Part shown: one piece after another, positions 23,350-35,343 of the stretch
How the letters are laid out: each line of letters begins with the position of its first letter
Position numbering within the stretch: the stretch's first letter is position 1
Assembly: GCF_000224145.3 (NCBI RefSeq)
Contig: NC_020174.2
Location: forward strand, 708,520-772,519
Source of the DNA: Ciona intestinalis
Taxonomy: Eukaryota; Chordata; Ascidiacea; Phlebobranchia; Cionidae
Direction of reading: 5' to 3'
DNA: 64,000 bases
Made by a program: the position numbers and the translations under genes
The notes under the pieces: generated by a model
Databases searched by the model: none
What the model saw: only the letters and a program-made list of their open reading frames with translations
What the model was told of the DNA's origin: nothing

Positions 23350-25801
23350 GATTTTTTAGAAGTCCTTCTTGATCAGCGAAATGAAAATACTGCAGTTCAG
23401 AACTAGGTTCTTTGCAAAGGGGAACAAAACGCGGCAAACGAGGAAATCGTGTTCTTTTAATTTCACAACGGTTAATGCAAAAACACACTTTTTTATAAAA
23501 TTACAAACTTTGAACAGGTTTGAAGTAGAAATTGATTAAAAATATAGTTATAATAATTTCCCTTGAAAGTTAGTCTGTTATTTACAATACAAAAAAGAAA
23601 TAATTTTTAATATTTAAACAGGTATATATTCCCAAAGTACTTAATAAAATCAATAACTGTTTGAACCAATGTGAAAATATTTGGAAAATTCTCGAAGGAT
23701 GCTGCGTAAAATGCTGTCCAGTCAAGTGACAATAATTAAGTGTTCACAGAAATTTTAGACGATGCAAGTATTGACAAGGTTTTAACCTAAAGTTATGACA
23801 TTTAATTTCAATATATTTCCGTAATTAATAAAAGTTCTTTTGTAAATCATGTACAGCCAAACGATGTACACAAAGAGATTCTTCTTATTGCTCAAAATTG
23901 CAAGTAACAATACCAGGTTGTGAAATATGTAAAACTGTGTATGTATAATACTTCTTTAAAAGGTAACGCTTTTTGGATTGATGTTGCAGTTTTGTCAGAT
24001 GGCGCTAAACTCTACAGGCAACCTAAACCTACATCCAAGGTCCAGGTGTTCCTCACGGTGGGACCGGGACCTCGCGAAATAAAATATAGAAAACGTAGTC
24101 CTGCCGCTACATTTACTCTTATACCTAAATCTATACCAATCACTGTGAATGGGGAACGTATATCGATAAGGGCCTCCAATCCGGAAATTTTCTGCCATTG
24201 AAATGTTACTACACGCGCACGAACAATTCGATTTAACTTTCCAATTCTACGGTAGATCATTATTCGCCGTTTCCGTTTTACCAGTTTGTAGTTATACTTC
24301 CAGTGAGCTAGTCAATTCAGCGAAATAAGCGTTTTCAATTTCCTAAACCATTAAGTCCCACGGCAAAGCAAGCCAAGATGACAGATATTTACGTCATAGT
24401 TTGCCCTTACCCTAACACCCAGTGTGCAGCCTTTAGACCTCAAATGTTGAAGCCTGCTACTTCCCGAATAGTTTAGGAAGGGCTTAATAGTAATAGATGG
24501 GAGATCCCCACTGACAGCTCGGCCCAGGATAGATGCTCCCGTCAGGCGTTTACATGACGGCATCTGCCCACATAGTGAAAAGATCTATAAAGAAAAATAA
24601 AAGCGCTGACATGTGTTAATGTAGATTTGTGGCGGACATTTTTTATTCTGTGGTGACCTGATTCTCTTGGTTGTTACTTAGTTCGATATTTGACTTTACA
24701 AAAGGAAACTACCAAGTAAAGTATCAGTTTGTCACAAGTTGCGGTTTGGTTTAAATACCTGATATGCATTAGGTGTCTCTATACCGTGTGTGGTAATGGG
24801 CCAACGCCTGATCTATAATCCTAGGTCCCCTGGGATTTCTCGCCGCACGACCTCATTCATATAGGATTGCCACAACATCAAAGGGGCAAAAACTTTACCC
24901 TTTCACAAAAAAGCAAACGTATAGCAGTAAAGTCGAACTTCAGGAACACGTTAAATATAAACGAATGTTATATTTCTCAGCGCAGCGAAACAATAACTCA
25001 AGCAGTCCGCCCATGTTACCATTATATGTTGATTGACCAAAGAACTTAACATATATCAGCAATCCACAACGGCCCTTGTTTTTTCAATTCTCGAAAACGC
25101 CAGTAGGTGAAACTTTCTCCGGTGTTACGCGCACACACAAAGGCTTGGCAGAGAAGAAAATGTGTGTGCGCGCTCCAGTTACTACTGAAGCGAGACAAGC
25201 TACTAAAGCGAAAGGCTCACAACCATTCAGGTCTTGAAGGAATTGTTGTTTCGATTGCTGAAATGGGTAAAAAGCTTGCTATTCACGCGTGAAGGTTCAG
25301 AATGTCTATTCCGGCAAGTTTTAAACAATGGGTAACGAAATATAAACGCTTACGTAAGGAATAGTGGAAAGAGTATGGGTGTCGCAGTGACGGGTGGGAA
25401 AAACGACACGAATTTCATCAACGACAGCTGCATTAGGGGCGCAAGTTGTCCCAAATGTTTGAAGTATTTGAATGACACACTTCCGTACCAGATCGTAACA
25501 GTTTCAGAACCGACTTTATCGACGTACCGGCGTTTACAACTGGCTTTGGAATACATAAACAAGTCAGCACTATTTAGTAGCAAGTTACCCAAGAAAGGAG
25601 CAAAGCTAGATAAGCGCAGTTCATGCAAGGATACCAAAGGTGTTTCTCTTTAGCGCACGACCGTGTCTGCCTTGCATTTCAGTGATGTGTTTATTCAGAG
25701 CGCTCACGTCTGGTTTTGTTTACAGCATAAATAATGTAGGACTGATTAACCAAGGCCAAGCAAGGATGTGAAACTTGACGCTTAAACTGAAGTAAGAAAA
25801 C
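23350..25801. other. Divergent spacer between cyclophilin A and fucosyltransferase
   Basis: Must hold the promoters of both genes. A more GC-rich block at 23960-24260 has open frames on both strands that I cannot match. A dispersed repeat lies at about 24780-24860 (GGTAATGGGCCAACGCC). Nothing else recognised. Confidence 0.4.
25375..25653 (+). CDS. 92-codon open frame, doubtful
   Basis: Starts MGVAVTGGKNDTNF, contains CIRGASCPKCLKYL, ends with a basic KKGAKLDKRSSCKD stretch. It lies 150 bp upstream of the fucosyltransferase start on the same strand, so it could be 5' untranslated sequence or a short upstream frame. No family recognised; no splice partner found. Confidence 0.2.
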   Translation: MGVAVTGGKNDTNFINDSCIRGASCPKCLKYLNDTLPYQIVTVSEPTLSTYRRLQLALEYINKSALFSSKLPKKGAKLDKRSSCKDTKGVSL

Positions 25802-28800
25802 ATGAGGGAATGCAACGGAAATTCACTAATGTTCAAAACACCAGCACTACGTTTAAGAAAACTTTTGCTTGGATTTCTAATTTTGACGTTATCGTCTTTG
25901 ATCTCTCTCTATTCCGTGACGTATTACTCACGTGACTATGAAACTTCGACGAGGTCCGCAACCGTTATGAAAAAAATCTTCCATCAAAAGTTTAAACTGA
26001 TGAAGGCAAGGTAAAAAAAAGACAAGATTTTCTAATAATCATATTTTTGTTGCAAGACGAATTCTATACCGGCTAAACCCCACCATACGTACAACATTAA
26101 CACATAAGTGTCAATGCTAACATGGGTGCGATCACGTTAAGATGAAACGTCGTCTTTATGCGCATCAAAGACAGACCAGTACTTTGTTATAGTGCTGGTG
26201 TATTGTGCCAACACACTTACCCAAGGCCTCCATAAACATTAACCTGGCTTATATGGCAAGACGAAAGACGTCTTGGTAAAAAGTGCTGACTATAAATTAT
26301 GCGGCGGGCAAAGGCATAGCATATGTCATACAGTAAGGTTTGGTTAGGATGAACCATGTTTTTATTCTCTTTTATCGTCATATTTAATACAAAGAATATT
26401 CACAGAATTATATAGCCGTATCCTCACGACTCTAAAATGGCATACATTGTCGCGGTGTATAATGAATACCGTTAGCACTTGATATCCCATATTTCCCAAT
26501 CTTGTTTTTAAGAAGCAATGACGCTCTTTTAGAGTCGCACGGCTACGGTTATAGTTCTGTAAATATTCTTTGTTTACTACAAAAGGGGTCGACAATAGAT
26601 AGAAAAAACTGAAACACCTTATCCCATAACCTATGCATTTATCCCCTGCTGTGTAATTTACAGTTACTAGTTTAATTAAAGCGACGATTTGTAACAACAG
26701 AGAAGCCGAGAGAGAGCACGCGCATCTACATTGGAACTTCACTTCAGAAACCACGCATACGCCAAAAGCGAAATCTTGGCCACTCTTGAGAACCACAACC
26801 AAAGCCGCGACGACGACGACGACTATACCACCACCGCGTCCACCGAAGCCAAGCGAGGACATAAACTTTAATCTAACGTTAGAATCACGAATGTTTTTCC
26901 GTGATCCAGGACGAAAACAAAGGCGCAATTATATCAGCTTAAATTTGCCGTCGTTCATCAATGTCGCGAAAGATGAGACAGGTACGAGTCAGACCCATGC
27001 AGTGACAACTAAAATGCAGCCTGAACGTGCTGGTACTACCCGGTCACAAGTGCCAACGGGTTTGGACGAAACGTCAAACAAGGGAAAATCCGCTCGTACT
27101 AAAACTATATTATTTTGGTACATCCCTTTTGACGACAAAACAGTAGCAGCGGAGTTTATCAACGAAAAATGGACGACTACACCTAACGGGTGAGCTAAGA
27201 TTTATCTATATAACCCGGGGGAAGATGGGCTACCTTTTCATTCTGTTTTCTCGTTCCATATGGTCGTAAACTTAGAACATTCAAAGAATCATAAAACCGT
27301 ACTCACACGACTCCCATAAGGCATAGACCGTTGTGTAAAACAAGCTCAGGATAGTTGGATGTTTTGTGCTAAGGGTGTCCCGTCTTTACCACCCTATAGT
27401 GTCTTTACCACCCTATAAGTGTCTTTACCACCCTATAAGTTACCATATAAAATCTGGTGTAAATCCCTAAATTCTACAAAAAAAGAAATATATATAGTTA
27501 CATGCGTTTCTATTTTCCAATGGCACCTAACTATAGTTATCATATAGGGGAAGAAAGCTTGTGTTATATAACGACTGTCGTTTCCCCGCCACGCAAGGAA
27601 AAGTTATTTAAAACCAATGGTATAGCAGTGTGGGGGAGGATGGGACACCTTTAGCACATGATATCCAAATATCCTGATCTTGTTTTAAACAATTAACAAC
27701 GTTCTATATGTGAGTCGTGAGAATACGGTTTTATATTTCTTTGAATGTTCTTTGTCTACTGCCAAATGAGATGAGAAAATAGAATAAAAGAATGTCCCAT
27801 CTTCCCCACCACACTATATATAGTGCGTGAAAAAATAAACATTAATGTTATACCGTATTGTTCAATCAATACACTTAAAGTCCCAAACAAAGCGTATGCG
27901 GCATACCTGTCAATACAGTTGTAAAATATTCATGTAATTCGCATAACATAAGACCCATGTAATGCTCGTATATATTTTACGCTTTAATCAGAACATTTTC
28001 CCCATAACGATTGACGAGTTAGCGCTAGAACCTAGAGTCTGGTCCGGGCGTTAAATAATTTATGATCCCAGCGCAGTATATCTGATATAAGGGCACTGAC
28101 CTTATAACAAGGCAAGCTTGAAACACTTGCACAGCAAAATGTAAGGCTACATTGTTATTCGAGGACCGTGTCGACATGCGCTTGCATTTCATGAAAGGAT
28201 GATTGTAATTTCTATATCCTGGTGTGGTGGGCCAACGACAGCTGTTGTAACACGGGTGTTTTTTTATACACCTCATACACGCTTACGAGTTCATATATGT
28301 AACTTTGTGTGTGATTAATATGAATGGCTGCAAATTTCGACCATTCCAATGTATTTACAAGCCAATACGCTGCAACCATTTGTTTGAAGTTGCTTTATTG
28401 CTTTATATAGTTTAATATTCTAGAAGTTATGAGGTGCCATAAAAGATCGTGCCGTCTATAAACGCAGACTAAATATCCCGCAACCAATACCAAATAAGAT
28501 ACATTCTGTATTTGTCACGCATGCTGTCGTTCAATGAAGCTCCCATGCAAATATAATTTGCAAATCGACGTTTTAATGTCTTATTTAAATCGCATTACAT
28601 CTACATACCCCTATTCTATTCTAAAAAGGCAAGATCTTACGCCTAGCGACCCGGAAATTAAGCAAGATTTGTACAATTTGGGTATTTTTTTGAATTCTTA
28701 TATGTTTCAGAATTATCATCGACGAACCTTACTGCGGTCGCTGTAAGATCATCTACGACCGTAAATATATAGGAAAGAGTGATGCTGTTGTATTCCATGC

Positions 28801-31800
28801 CATTCAAGTTCAAGACGATGACCTGCCCAACCCTATGACACGGTGAGATTGTTACTTCAATTATGTAATGCGTTTGAATCCAAAAATATTGGCAAACGTA
28901 AAACTATAATAGTTTAAATTGCAAAAATGACAAAAACGCTCTGCAGTATATTCACCAAAGTTATTTCAAGCGCATGTTTAGCACGTTATATCCAAATATC
29001 CTGATCGTCTTTTAATTAATTTACAACGGTCTATGGAAGTCGTGAGGATGCGGGTTTATAATTCTTTGAATGTTTTTTTTGTACTGCCAAATGGGACCAA
29101 AAACAACATGAAAATGTTTCCCAGCTTCCCCACCCTACTGTATCACGTTTCATAGTTTAGTTAAAAGGCTGACTGTGCATTTATTTCAATCACGTTTTGT
29201 GAATGTTTTATTTGTGTTGATTATTGATTACTTAATGCGGAGAATATTGGCAAGCAGACAATAATAATCATTTATAAACAAAAGCAATTTATGACGCACG
29301 CCCCGCTGTTGTTTAATCGATATTTAGCAGCGGCTTCAAATCATTTTTGAAACTACAAATTGGAATCCACTGTAAAACATTGAAAAAAATCTTTAAAAAT
29401 CACTCAATTTTCAAAGGCCCAATTACTGAATCGCGAACGTGATTAGACCAATTGACATGATTCTTGGTAGACTTCTTTAACCATGACAAGACATCCGTGT
29501 TAAAAATCGACAGTGAGCATGAGGTGTATGAATACACCATGTGTGTCTGGTGTATAAGAAGACACCCATGTTATAACTCGACAGTGAGCATGAGGTGTAT
29601 GAATACACCACGTGTGTCTGGTGTATAAGAAAACACCCATATATAACTTGACAGTGAGCATGAGGTGTATGAATACACCACGTGTGTCTGGTGTATAAGA
29701 ATACACCCATGTTATAACTTGACAGTGAGCATGAGGTGTATGAATGCACCATGTGTGTCTGGTGTATAAGAAAACACCCATGTTATAACTTGACAGTAAG
29801 CATGAGGTGTATGAATACACCATGTGTGTCTGGTGTATAAGAAAACACCCATGTTATAACTTGACAGTGAGCATGAGGTGTATAAACACGCCATGTGTGT
29901 CTGGTGTATAAGAAGACAACCATGTTGTAACTCGACAGTGAGCATGAGGCCGCTTTTATCACAATGTGTCCGGCGCTGTGGCAAAGTGGTTAGCACGCTG
30001 GCCTGTAACCCAGAGGTAATAGACTTAAGACCAGTCGCTGCTATCTTTGAGGGCGTATGTGTCCTTGGGTAATACACTTATAGGAAAGTGCTTCAACGCA
30101 GTAGTCACTAATGGATTGTCTAAATTTGTCAATCATACTGAAAAAATGATTACCTACAAACGCATATAACTCGTAAGTTGGCAAGTTGTGTGTGAAACAA
30201 AACATCCGTGTTATAACGACTGTCGTTTTCCGGCCACGCGATTATGATATTTTTGCTTCTATTAGGTCTGCTGCCCAGTCTTACGTTTGGTGGTTGGCGG
30301 AAAGTAGTTCAACAACACGTGACACTGCATATACCGGATTGGAAAATTACTTCAATCTTACTATGACAGTAAGACGGTCATCAAACATACACACTCCTTA
30401 CAGCACGTTTCAATGGCTGCTTAAAATGCTATGGTAAGTTAATTGTATACTGCTGGGTATTGGAGCAAGAAATGTGAAAAAGGATACCCGTGTTATATAT
30501 TACTGTGGGGAAAGATGGGCACCTTCAGCACATAATATCCCGATCGTGACTCGAGAAAATAGGGGGGAAGTGTTCCATCTTCTCCTACCCTACTATATAC
30601 TGTAATAGGTTATACAACGTACAAATCACTCTAACCCATAATTGTTATAACCCAGTGGTGACTTCTGGGTTGTACAAATTGTACAATCAATTACACACGT
30701 GATAATAGTAAACAAAGAACATTCGAAGAATTATAAAACCGTATCCTAACGACTTTCATAAACCGTTATTGATTGTTTAAAACACGATCAGGATATTTAG
30801 ATATTTATGTGCTAGAGGTATCCGGTCTACGTCCACCCTACTATAGTATAACATGGCGAATTTAGTTACGTTATATATGATTTTAGGAGCAAAGAAAACG
30901 GCCAAGATATTATAAAAGCTCACGCTGTGATGAAGAACATCTATTTGACACCAACATCAGACATTGAATACATCGAAGACAGTTTGCCGGCACCAAATAA
31001 AAAGATGTCGGTGCTCAAGGGAGTCGCACCAGAAGTAAGGAAGGTTCTGGAGAAGAAAAACAGGTTAGATCGTCAACTACTTGTGTTAGATCGTATTATG
31101 TTCTGTATGGGTCAAGGTCCTACGTGGGTCAAGGTATGGGTCAAGGTCCTACGTGGGTCAAGGTCCTACGGTGTAGTATGTTGTGGAATCAGGCCATAGT
31201 TGGCCTATTTTATAATATAGTATGTTGGGGAAATATGGGACACCTTTTTTAGACGGCTGAAACGACTAAAGCTGTTCAGTAGGGTAATCTAACTTTCTCC
31301 CAATATACAACGTGTTTGTTGTTTATAGTGTGGGTTGCCGTGAGGTATAACACTGTCTATGTCTTTAGAATAACAAAATTTTGACCTTACAGTGAGCATG
31401 AGGTGTATAAATACAACATGTGTGTCTGGTGTATAAGAAGACACCCATGTTATAACTCGACAGTGAGCATGAGGTGTATAAATACAACATGTGTGTCTGG
31501 TGTATAAGAAGACACCCATGTTATAACTCGACAGTGAGCATGAGGTGTATGAATACACCATGTGTGTCTGGTGTATAAGAGACACCCATGTTATAACTCG
31601 ACAGTGAGGTGTATGAATACACCATGTGTCTCTGGTGCATAGGAATACACCCGTGTTATAAACTTATATTTAAATTGAATAAACCAAATCTTTCTTATCT
31701 AAACCACCAACCACCTCCACCGCAGATTAGTGGCATGGGTTGTAAGCAACTGCGCCAACACAATCTCAAGCGAATTGCGTCACTATTACGCATACCAGTT

Positions 31801-32824
31801 GGTACGGGCAGGCCTAAACGTTGATCAGTTCGGGAATTGCCAAGGAATGGCTTTTCCCGTGGAATCGAGGTTCGACCCATTGTTTTACGAAACTCTAGGA
31901 AAGTAAGTTGATTTGAATGTTTGTTTTGTTCAGTGTGGCTAAATATAATTGACATATAGTAGGGTAGGGGAAGATAAGATACCTTTTTCTCGTCCCATTT
32001 GGTAGTAAACAAAAAACATTCAAATAATTATAAAACCGTATCTTCACGATTTCCACAGACCGTTGTTAATTGCTTAAAACACGATCAGGATATTTGGTTA
32101 TTATGTGCTAAAGGTGTCCTATCTTCTCCACCCTACTATACAGTGTTTACCACTTTAGCAATTTGGAGAACATAACCTACATAATTCAATGCGACAACAT
32201 ACAACGCAATAATTCTCACAAGGCGAGAAACACTTTTTATCTTCTTTTTTGCTTTCCCAGGTTTCCCATGAATTATCTCATACTTTTGTTTACAGATACA
32301 AATTCTACTTCTCGTTTGAAAACAGCTTCCATTGTAAAGGCTACATCACAGAGAAGCTTTGGTTCAATGCTCTTTATAGCGGCGCTGTCCCGATAGTGTT
32401 CGGACCACATCCGCGAGATGTCGCTGCTGTGCTACCGCCCAAGTCATATATACACGCTGAAGATTTTAGCAGCGCTGGTGAACTAGCAACGTACATTCAA
32501 TACCTTGATACTAACGCAACAGCTTATGCAGAGTATTTACACTGGCGTAAATGGATACGACTGCTCGACGAAAACGGCAACTACAGAACGACCAACAGGA
32601 CAGCAAAGATTTTAAAATCCTACAGCGCAGAGGAACGTAAAGCTGTCGAAAAGTTTTTGAGACCAAGACCGAGTGGGTTTTGCAAACTTTGCAAGAGACT
32701 TCATGAGCCTTTGGTTAGTCACGTGGTTGATGACGTATCAGAGTGGTGGGACAGTAGCGAAAGGAACGAATGTTTTGACATTGATCGAGCACGAAAGATG
32801 ATGAAACTGCCTGTAATTTTTTAA
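25802..32824 (+). CDS. GT10 alpha-(1,3)-fucosyltransferase
   Basis: Seven exons: 25802-26010, 26701-27189, 28711-28842, 30266-30433, 30887-31063, 31726-31902, 32296-32824 (TAA), giving 626 residues. Type II Golgi layout: short tail, membrane anchor at about residues 17-40 (LLLGFLILTLSSLISLYSV), a long Thr/Pro-rich stem to about 215, then the catalytic region from TKTILFWYIPF. GT10 landmarks: KSDAVVFHAIQ, YVWWLAESS, RLVAWVVSNC and the nucleotide-sugar motif YKFYFSFENSFHCKGYITEK (last exon), then a Cys-rich FCKLCKRLH near the end. The family transfers fucose from GDP-fucose to GlcNAc in Lewis-type or core glycans; which acceptor is not readable here. It is longer than vertebrate FUT4/7/9 because of the stem. 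All six introns are phase 2, an unusual uniformity. Introns hold MITEs, a SINE and 71-bp arrays. Confidence 0.92.
26340..26640. mobile_element. Two degenerate MITE pieces in FUT intron 1
   Basis: 26340-26450 reads in the minus orientation (AATATTCACAGAATTATA) and 26455-26635 in the plus orientation (CCGTTAGCACTTGATATCCC, TTCTTTGTTTACTAC). Termini are worn. The second piece ends about 65 bases before the exon at 26701. Confidence 0.55.
27210..27410 (-). mobile_element. MITE copy in FUT intron 2
   Basis: Left end cccgggggaagatgggctac, right end GGGTGTCCCGTCTTTACC then caccctata. The CTTTACCACCCTATA right end is repeated in tandem three times to about 27440. Confidence 0.75.
27540..27605 (+). 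mobile_element. SINE tail fragment
   Basis: GTGTTATATAACGACTGTCG and CCGCCACGCAAGG match the SINE 3' end, in FUT intron 2. Confidence 0.5.
27623..27830 (+). mobile_element. Hairpin MITE copy in FUT intron 2
   Basis: Ends tagcagtgtgggggaggatg and TGTCCCATCTTCCCCACC then acactatata; interior intact. Confidence 0.85.
28200..28370 (-). mobile_element. SINE fragment in FUT intron 2
   Basis: GTTGTAACACGGGTGTTTT, ATACACCTCATACACGC and TTCATATATGTAACTTTGTG follow the SINE order. Confidence 0.6.
28975..29145 (+). mobile_element. MITE copy, left end lost
   Basis: Begins within TTAGCACGTTATATCCAAA and ends CAGCTTCCCCACCCTACTG. In FUT intron 3. Confidence 0.75.
29509..29950. repeat. 71-bp tandem array A in FUT intron 3
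   Basis: Units start at 29509, 29580, 29650, 29721, 29792, 29863 and 29934: six complete units of 70-71 bp and a partial one. Each carries GACAGTGAGCATGAGGTGTA, TGTGTGTCTGGTGTATAAG and ACACCCATGTTATAACT. The unit resembles the 3' part of the SINE (GGGCATGAGGTGTATGAAAC, TGTTATAACG), and the array ends directly at a SINE. Confidence 0.95.
29967..30250 (+). mobile_element. Near full-length tRNA-derived SINE before FUT exon 4
   Basis: Head GCGCTGTGGCAAAGTGG (A-box-like), CTGTAACCCAGAGG, then GAGGGCGTATGTGTCCTTGG, AGTCACTAATGGATTG, ATAACTCGTAAGTTGGC and tail GTGTTATAACGACTGTCG, CCGGCCACGCG. It ends about 15 bases before the 3' splice site of the exon at 30266. Confidence 0.85.
30500..30600 (+). 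mobile_element. Internally deleted MITE
   Basis: Both termini are present (ctgtggggaaagatgggcac and GTTCCATCTTCTCCTACC then ctactatata) but only about 60 bases lie between, so roughly half of the interior is gone. Confidence 0.75.
30710..30845 (-). mobile_element. MITE copy, left end lost
   Basis: Starts at TAGTAAACAAAGAACATTCG and ends GTCCACCCTACTATAG, ending about 40 bases before FUT exon 5. Confidence 0.75.
31213..31250. mobile_element. MITE left-end fragment
   Basis: tatagtatgttggggaaata then TGGGACACC only. It follows a small GGTCAAGGTCCTACGTG tandem repeat at 31110-31165. Confidence 0.5.
31388..31662. repeat. 71-bp tandem array B in FUT intron 5
   Basis: Units start near 31389, 31459, 31530 and 31600 with the same sequence as array A (AGTGAGCATGAGGTGTA, GTGTCTGGTGTATAAGA). 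Two arrays of one unit flank exons 4 and 5 of the same gene. Confidence 0.93.
31957..32144 (-). mobile_element. Hairpin MITE copy in FUT intron 6
   Basis: Ends tagtagggtaggggaagata and GGTGTCCTATCTTCTCCACC then ctactatac. Confidence 0.8.
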
Positions 32825-33196
32825 TTCGGGGTGATGGACCAAGTCAGACTTAAATTCCACGGCCATGTCGTACTAAAGGACTCCAAATGGGCGAACTCTG
32901 GTCCAAGTCTTATATTGAGAATCATTTATTTTAGATTAACTTATTACCAAACGACGCAAGCACTTCATGTTCTAATGAAGCTGTGAACCCGCTGCTTAAA
33001 CCACAAGTGTAATATCAAGCCTACATTAGGTTGCAACCTTTTGAATCATCAGTATGTAGTTCATCGTATCAACCATTGCTGCCTATATGATTCTTGGTTT
33101 CATAAGTTAGCTCTTTATTTTGTATTGTGGTATCGTACTGTGTACTTCGTGAGTGTCATTAACTTATCTCTCTCTACTTCTGTTTGTCCTTGCTGA

Positions 33197-33202
33197 AATA
33201 AA
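33197..33202 (+). terminator. Poly(A) signal of fucosyltransferase
   Basis: AATAAA about 370 bases after the stop, followed by GT-rich sequence. Confidence 0.55.
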
Positions 33203-33257
33203 AGGTTCGTAATTGGTATAAGTGATATATGATGCAGATATTATATTTAAGCGATTT

Positions 33258-33607
33258 ATTCTGGGGTAAGATGGTACATGCTTATATTCTCTTTCTTGTA
33301 CCATTTAGTAATAAACAAAGAATATTCACAGAATTAAATAAAAAAACATCCTCACAACCCCAAGAGAACATTGGCAATTGTTAAAAATGCAATTAGTAAA
33401 TAAGGAATATAAAGTGGGATGGGGGAAGATGGGACACCTTTAGCACATAATATCCAAATATCCTGATCGTTTTTTAAACAAATAACAACGGTTCATGGGA
33501 GCCGAGAGGATAGATTTTGATAATTCTTTGAATGTTCTTTGTTTACTACCAAGTGGAACGCGAAAATAGAATGAAAAGGTGTCCCATCTTCCCGCACCCT
33601 ACTATAT
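33258..33607. mobile_element. Two adjacent MITEs in opposite orientation
   Basis: 33258-33400 is a worn minus-oriented copy (TGGGGTAAGATGGTACATG start). 33407-33607 is a full plus-oriented copy with ends gtgggatgggggaagatggg and GGTGTCCCATCTTCCCGCAC. Confidence 0.75.
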
Positions 33608-34843
33608 TATAAATATAAAACAATTGTATTATAAACGAAATTTACCATGAGATACAGCACATAATATGTATTCAAAATAGTGGATGTAAAGCCTTTGAGC
33701 TTATTAAGCTATCAATCCTATAGCGTTCTGTTACGTTTAAATCATGCGCTCAATTAAACCAAGTGAATAATACGATGAATAAGGTCCAATGTACCTCGCA
33801 CATTATCGTTTTTTTTACCGTGACCAACAGCGGCCGTGTGCTTGCGGTAAAATAATAGCACGAGCAGAATGTTGGAAACTTTGCGATTCTATTCAACCGG
33901 TTAGTGGCTTTACACTTTACAGTATAACACAGAATTGCGTTTCAGAGTTATAAGCTCACTATGTTAGTAAAGAAAAATTGAATACGAGTTTTAATTTTCC
34001 AGTAAGCTGGGAAATTCCTAGTTTGTTTTATAGAAAGTAATGACTAGTTAAACACAATGTAATACGCCATACAACAGTTAAGATTCTGCAAAGTGTACAG
34101 TGCTGTCGGTGACTGATTTTATAAACCGCATATAAAGACAAGCGCAAACATATTAGAAGCAGGCGCGATAAGGGCAACAAAAAGGCTATAGCGCAAGAGT
34201 GCGCTTGGATATTGTTATCAAGTAAGTAACTTTAATAAGGTTGTTTATTCTAGTCTTTATGGAGGAATTGGCCTTGGAAAGTTAGTTCCGCTGTTACGTG
34301 TTGAGTTTTGCGTCTATAACTTGTACTATTTTCAGTCGCAGTCCCAATTCGTACGAATACAAACGCAGATATTTCATAGAAAATGAAGGAGATTAATATA
34401 AACTGTAATAGTACGCGACTTTTAGCAAGTTAGTGATATCAAACAGTGGTTTTCCTTGATATAACTAGCCATGCAGAAGTGAGCTTGTAATGTGGGGACC
34501 TGCAGAGTGTACAGTGTAGACTGTAAGTCTCTACCAGGATATAAGGTCACGCGGGTAAATTTTAAGCAGGGGTAAACGTGGAACTTTACCATAAGGCTGG
34601 TTGTTCTCTCATACAACATTGGAAGTCTAACCGTTTCTTACTTTGCGCGTCTTGTTTACACAGACCTTCCATCTTTGTTTGTTCGATGCTTTCTAGCAGT
34701 GTATGGCGTATTACGTGTGTACAATATAATTGAGTAACAGTTAAGATATTGTGTTAATATCTATGTGGTGGTGCAATGTAATGAGAATGAGGTCTGGTCG
34801 GGTAGTGTGTGTTTGCTGTGTATGGTATAAGGGTATTGTAGTA

Positions 34844-35343
34844 NNNNNNNNNNNNNNNNNNNNNNNNNNNNNNNNNNNNNNNNNNNNNNNNNNNNNNNNN
34901 NNNNNNNNNNNNNNNNNNNNNNNNNNNNNNNNNNNNNNNNNNNNNNNNNNNNNNNNNNNNNNNNNNNNNNNNNNNNNNNNNNNNNNNNNNNNNNNNNNNN
35001 NNNNNNNNNNNNNNNNNNNNNNNNNNNNNNNNNNNNNNNNNNNNNNNNNNNNNNNNNNNNNNNNNNNNNNNNNNNNNNNNNNNNNNNNNNNNNNNNNNNN
35101 NNNNNNNNNNNNNNNNNNNNNNNNNNNNNNNNNNNNNNNNNNNNNNNNNNNNNNNNNNNNNNNNNNNNNNNNNNNNNNNNNNNNNNNNNNNNNNNNNNNN
35201 NNNNNNNNNNNNNNNNNNNNNNNNNNNNNNNNNNNNNNNNNNNNNNNNNNNNNNNNNNNNNNNNNNNNNNNNNNNNNNNNNNNNNNNNNNNNNNNNNNNN
35301 NNNNNNNNNNNNNNNNNNNNNNNNNNNNNNNNNNNNNNNNNNN
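34844..35343. other. Assembly gap, 500 N
   Basis: Run of exactly 500 N, so its real size is probably unknown. Open frames through it are artefacts. Confidence 0.95.

Noticed and set aside
23920-24260. Overlapping open frames on both strands (93 and 82 codons)
   Set aside because: No recognisable domain, and neither strand shows convincing splice partners; mentioned only as a GC-richer block.
26362-26928. 188-codon minus-strand frame
   Set aside because: Lies opposite FUT exon 2 and a MITE; its poly-Val stretch is the complement of the Thr-rich stem.
29477-29823. Reading frames of about 100 codons rich in YTPDTHG and HTPHAHC
   Set aside because: They are translations of the 71-bp tandem unit; 71 is not a multiple of three, so no protein repeat would be kept in frame.
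29967-30040. tRNA gene
   Set aside because: Box-like motifs are present but the cloverleaf is incomplete and the segment is the head of a multi-copy SINE.
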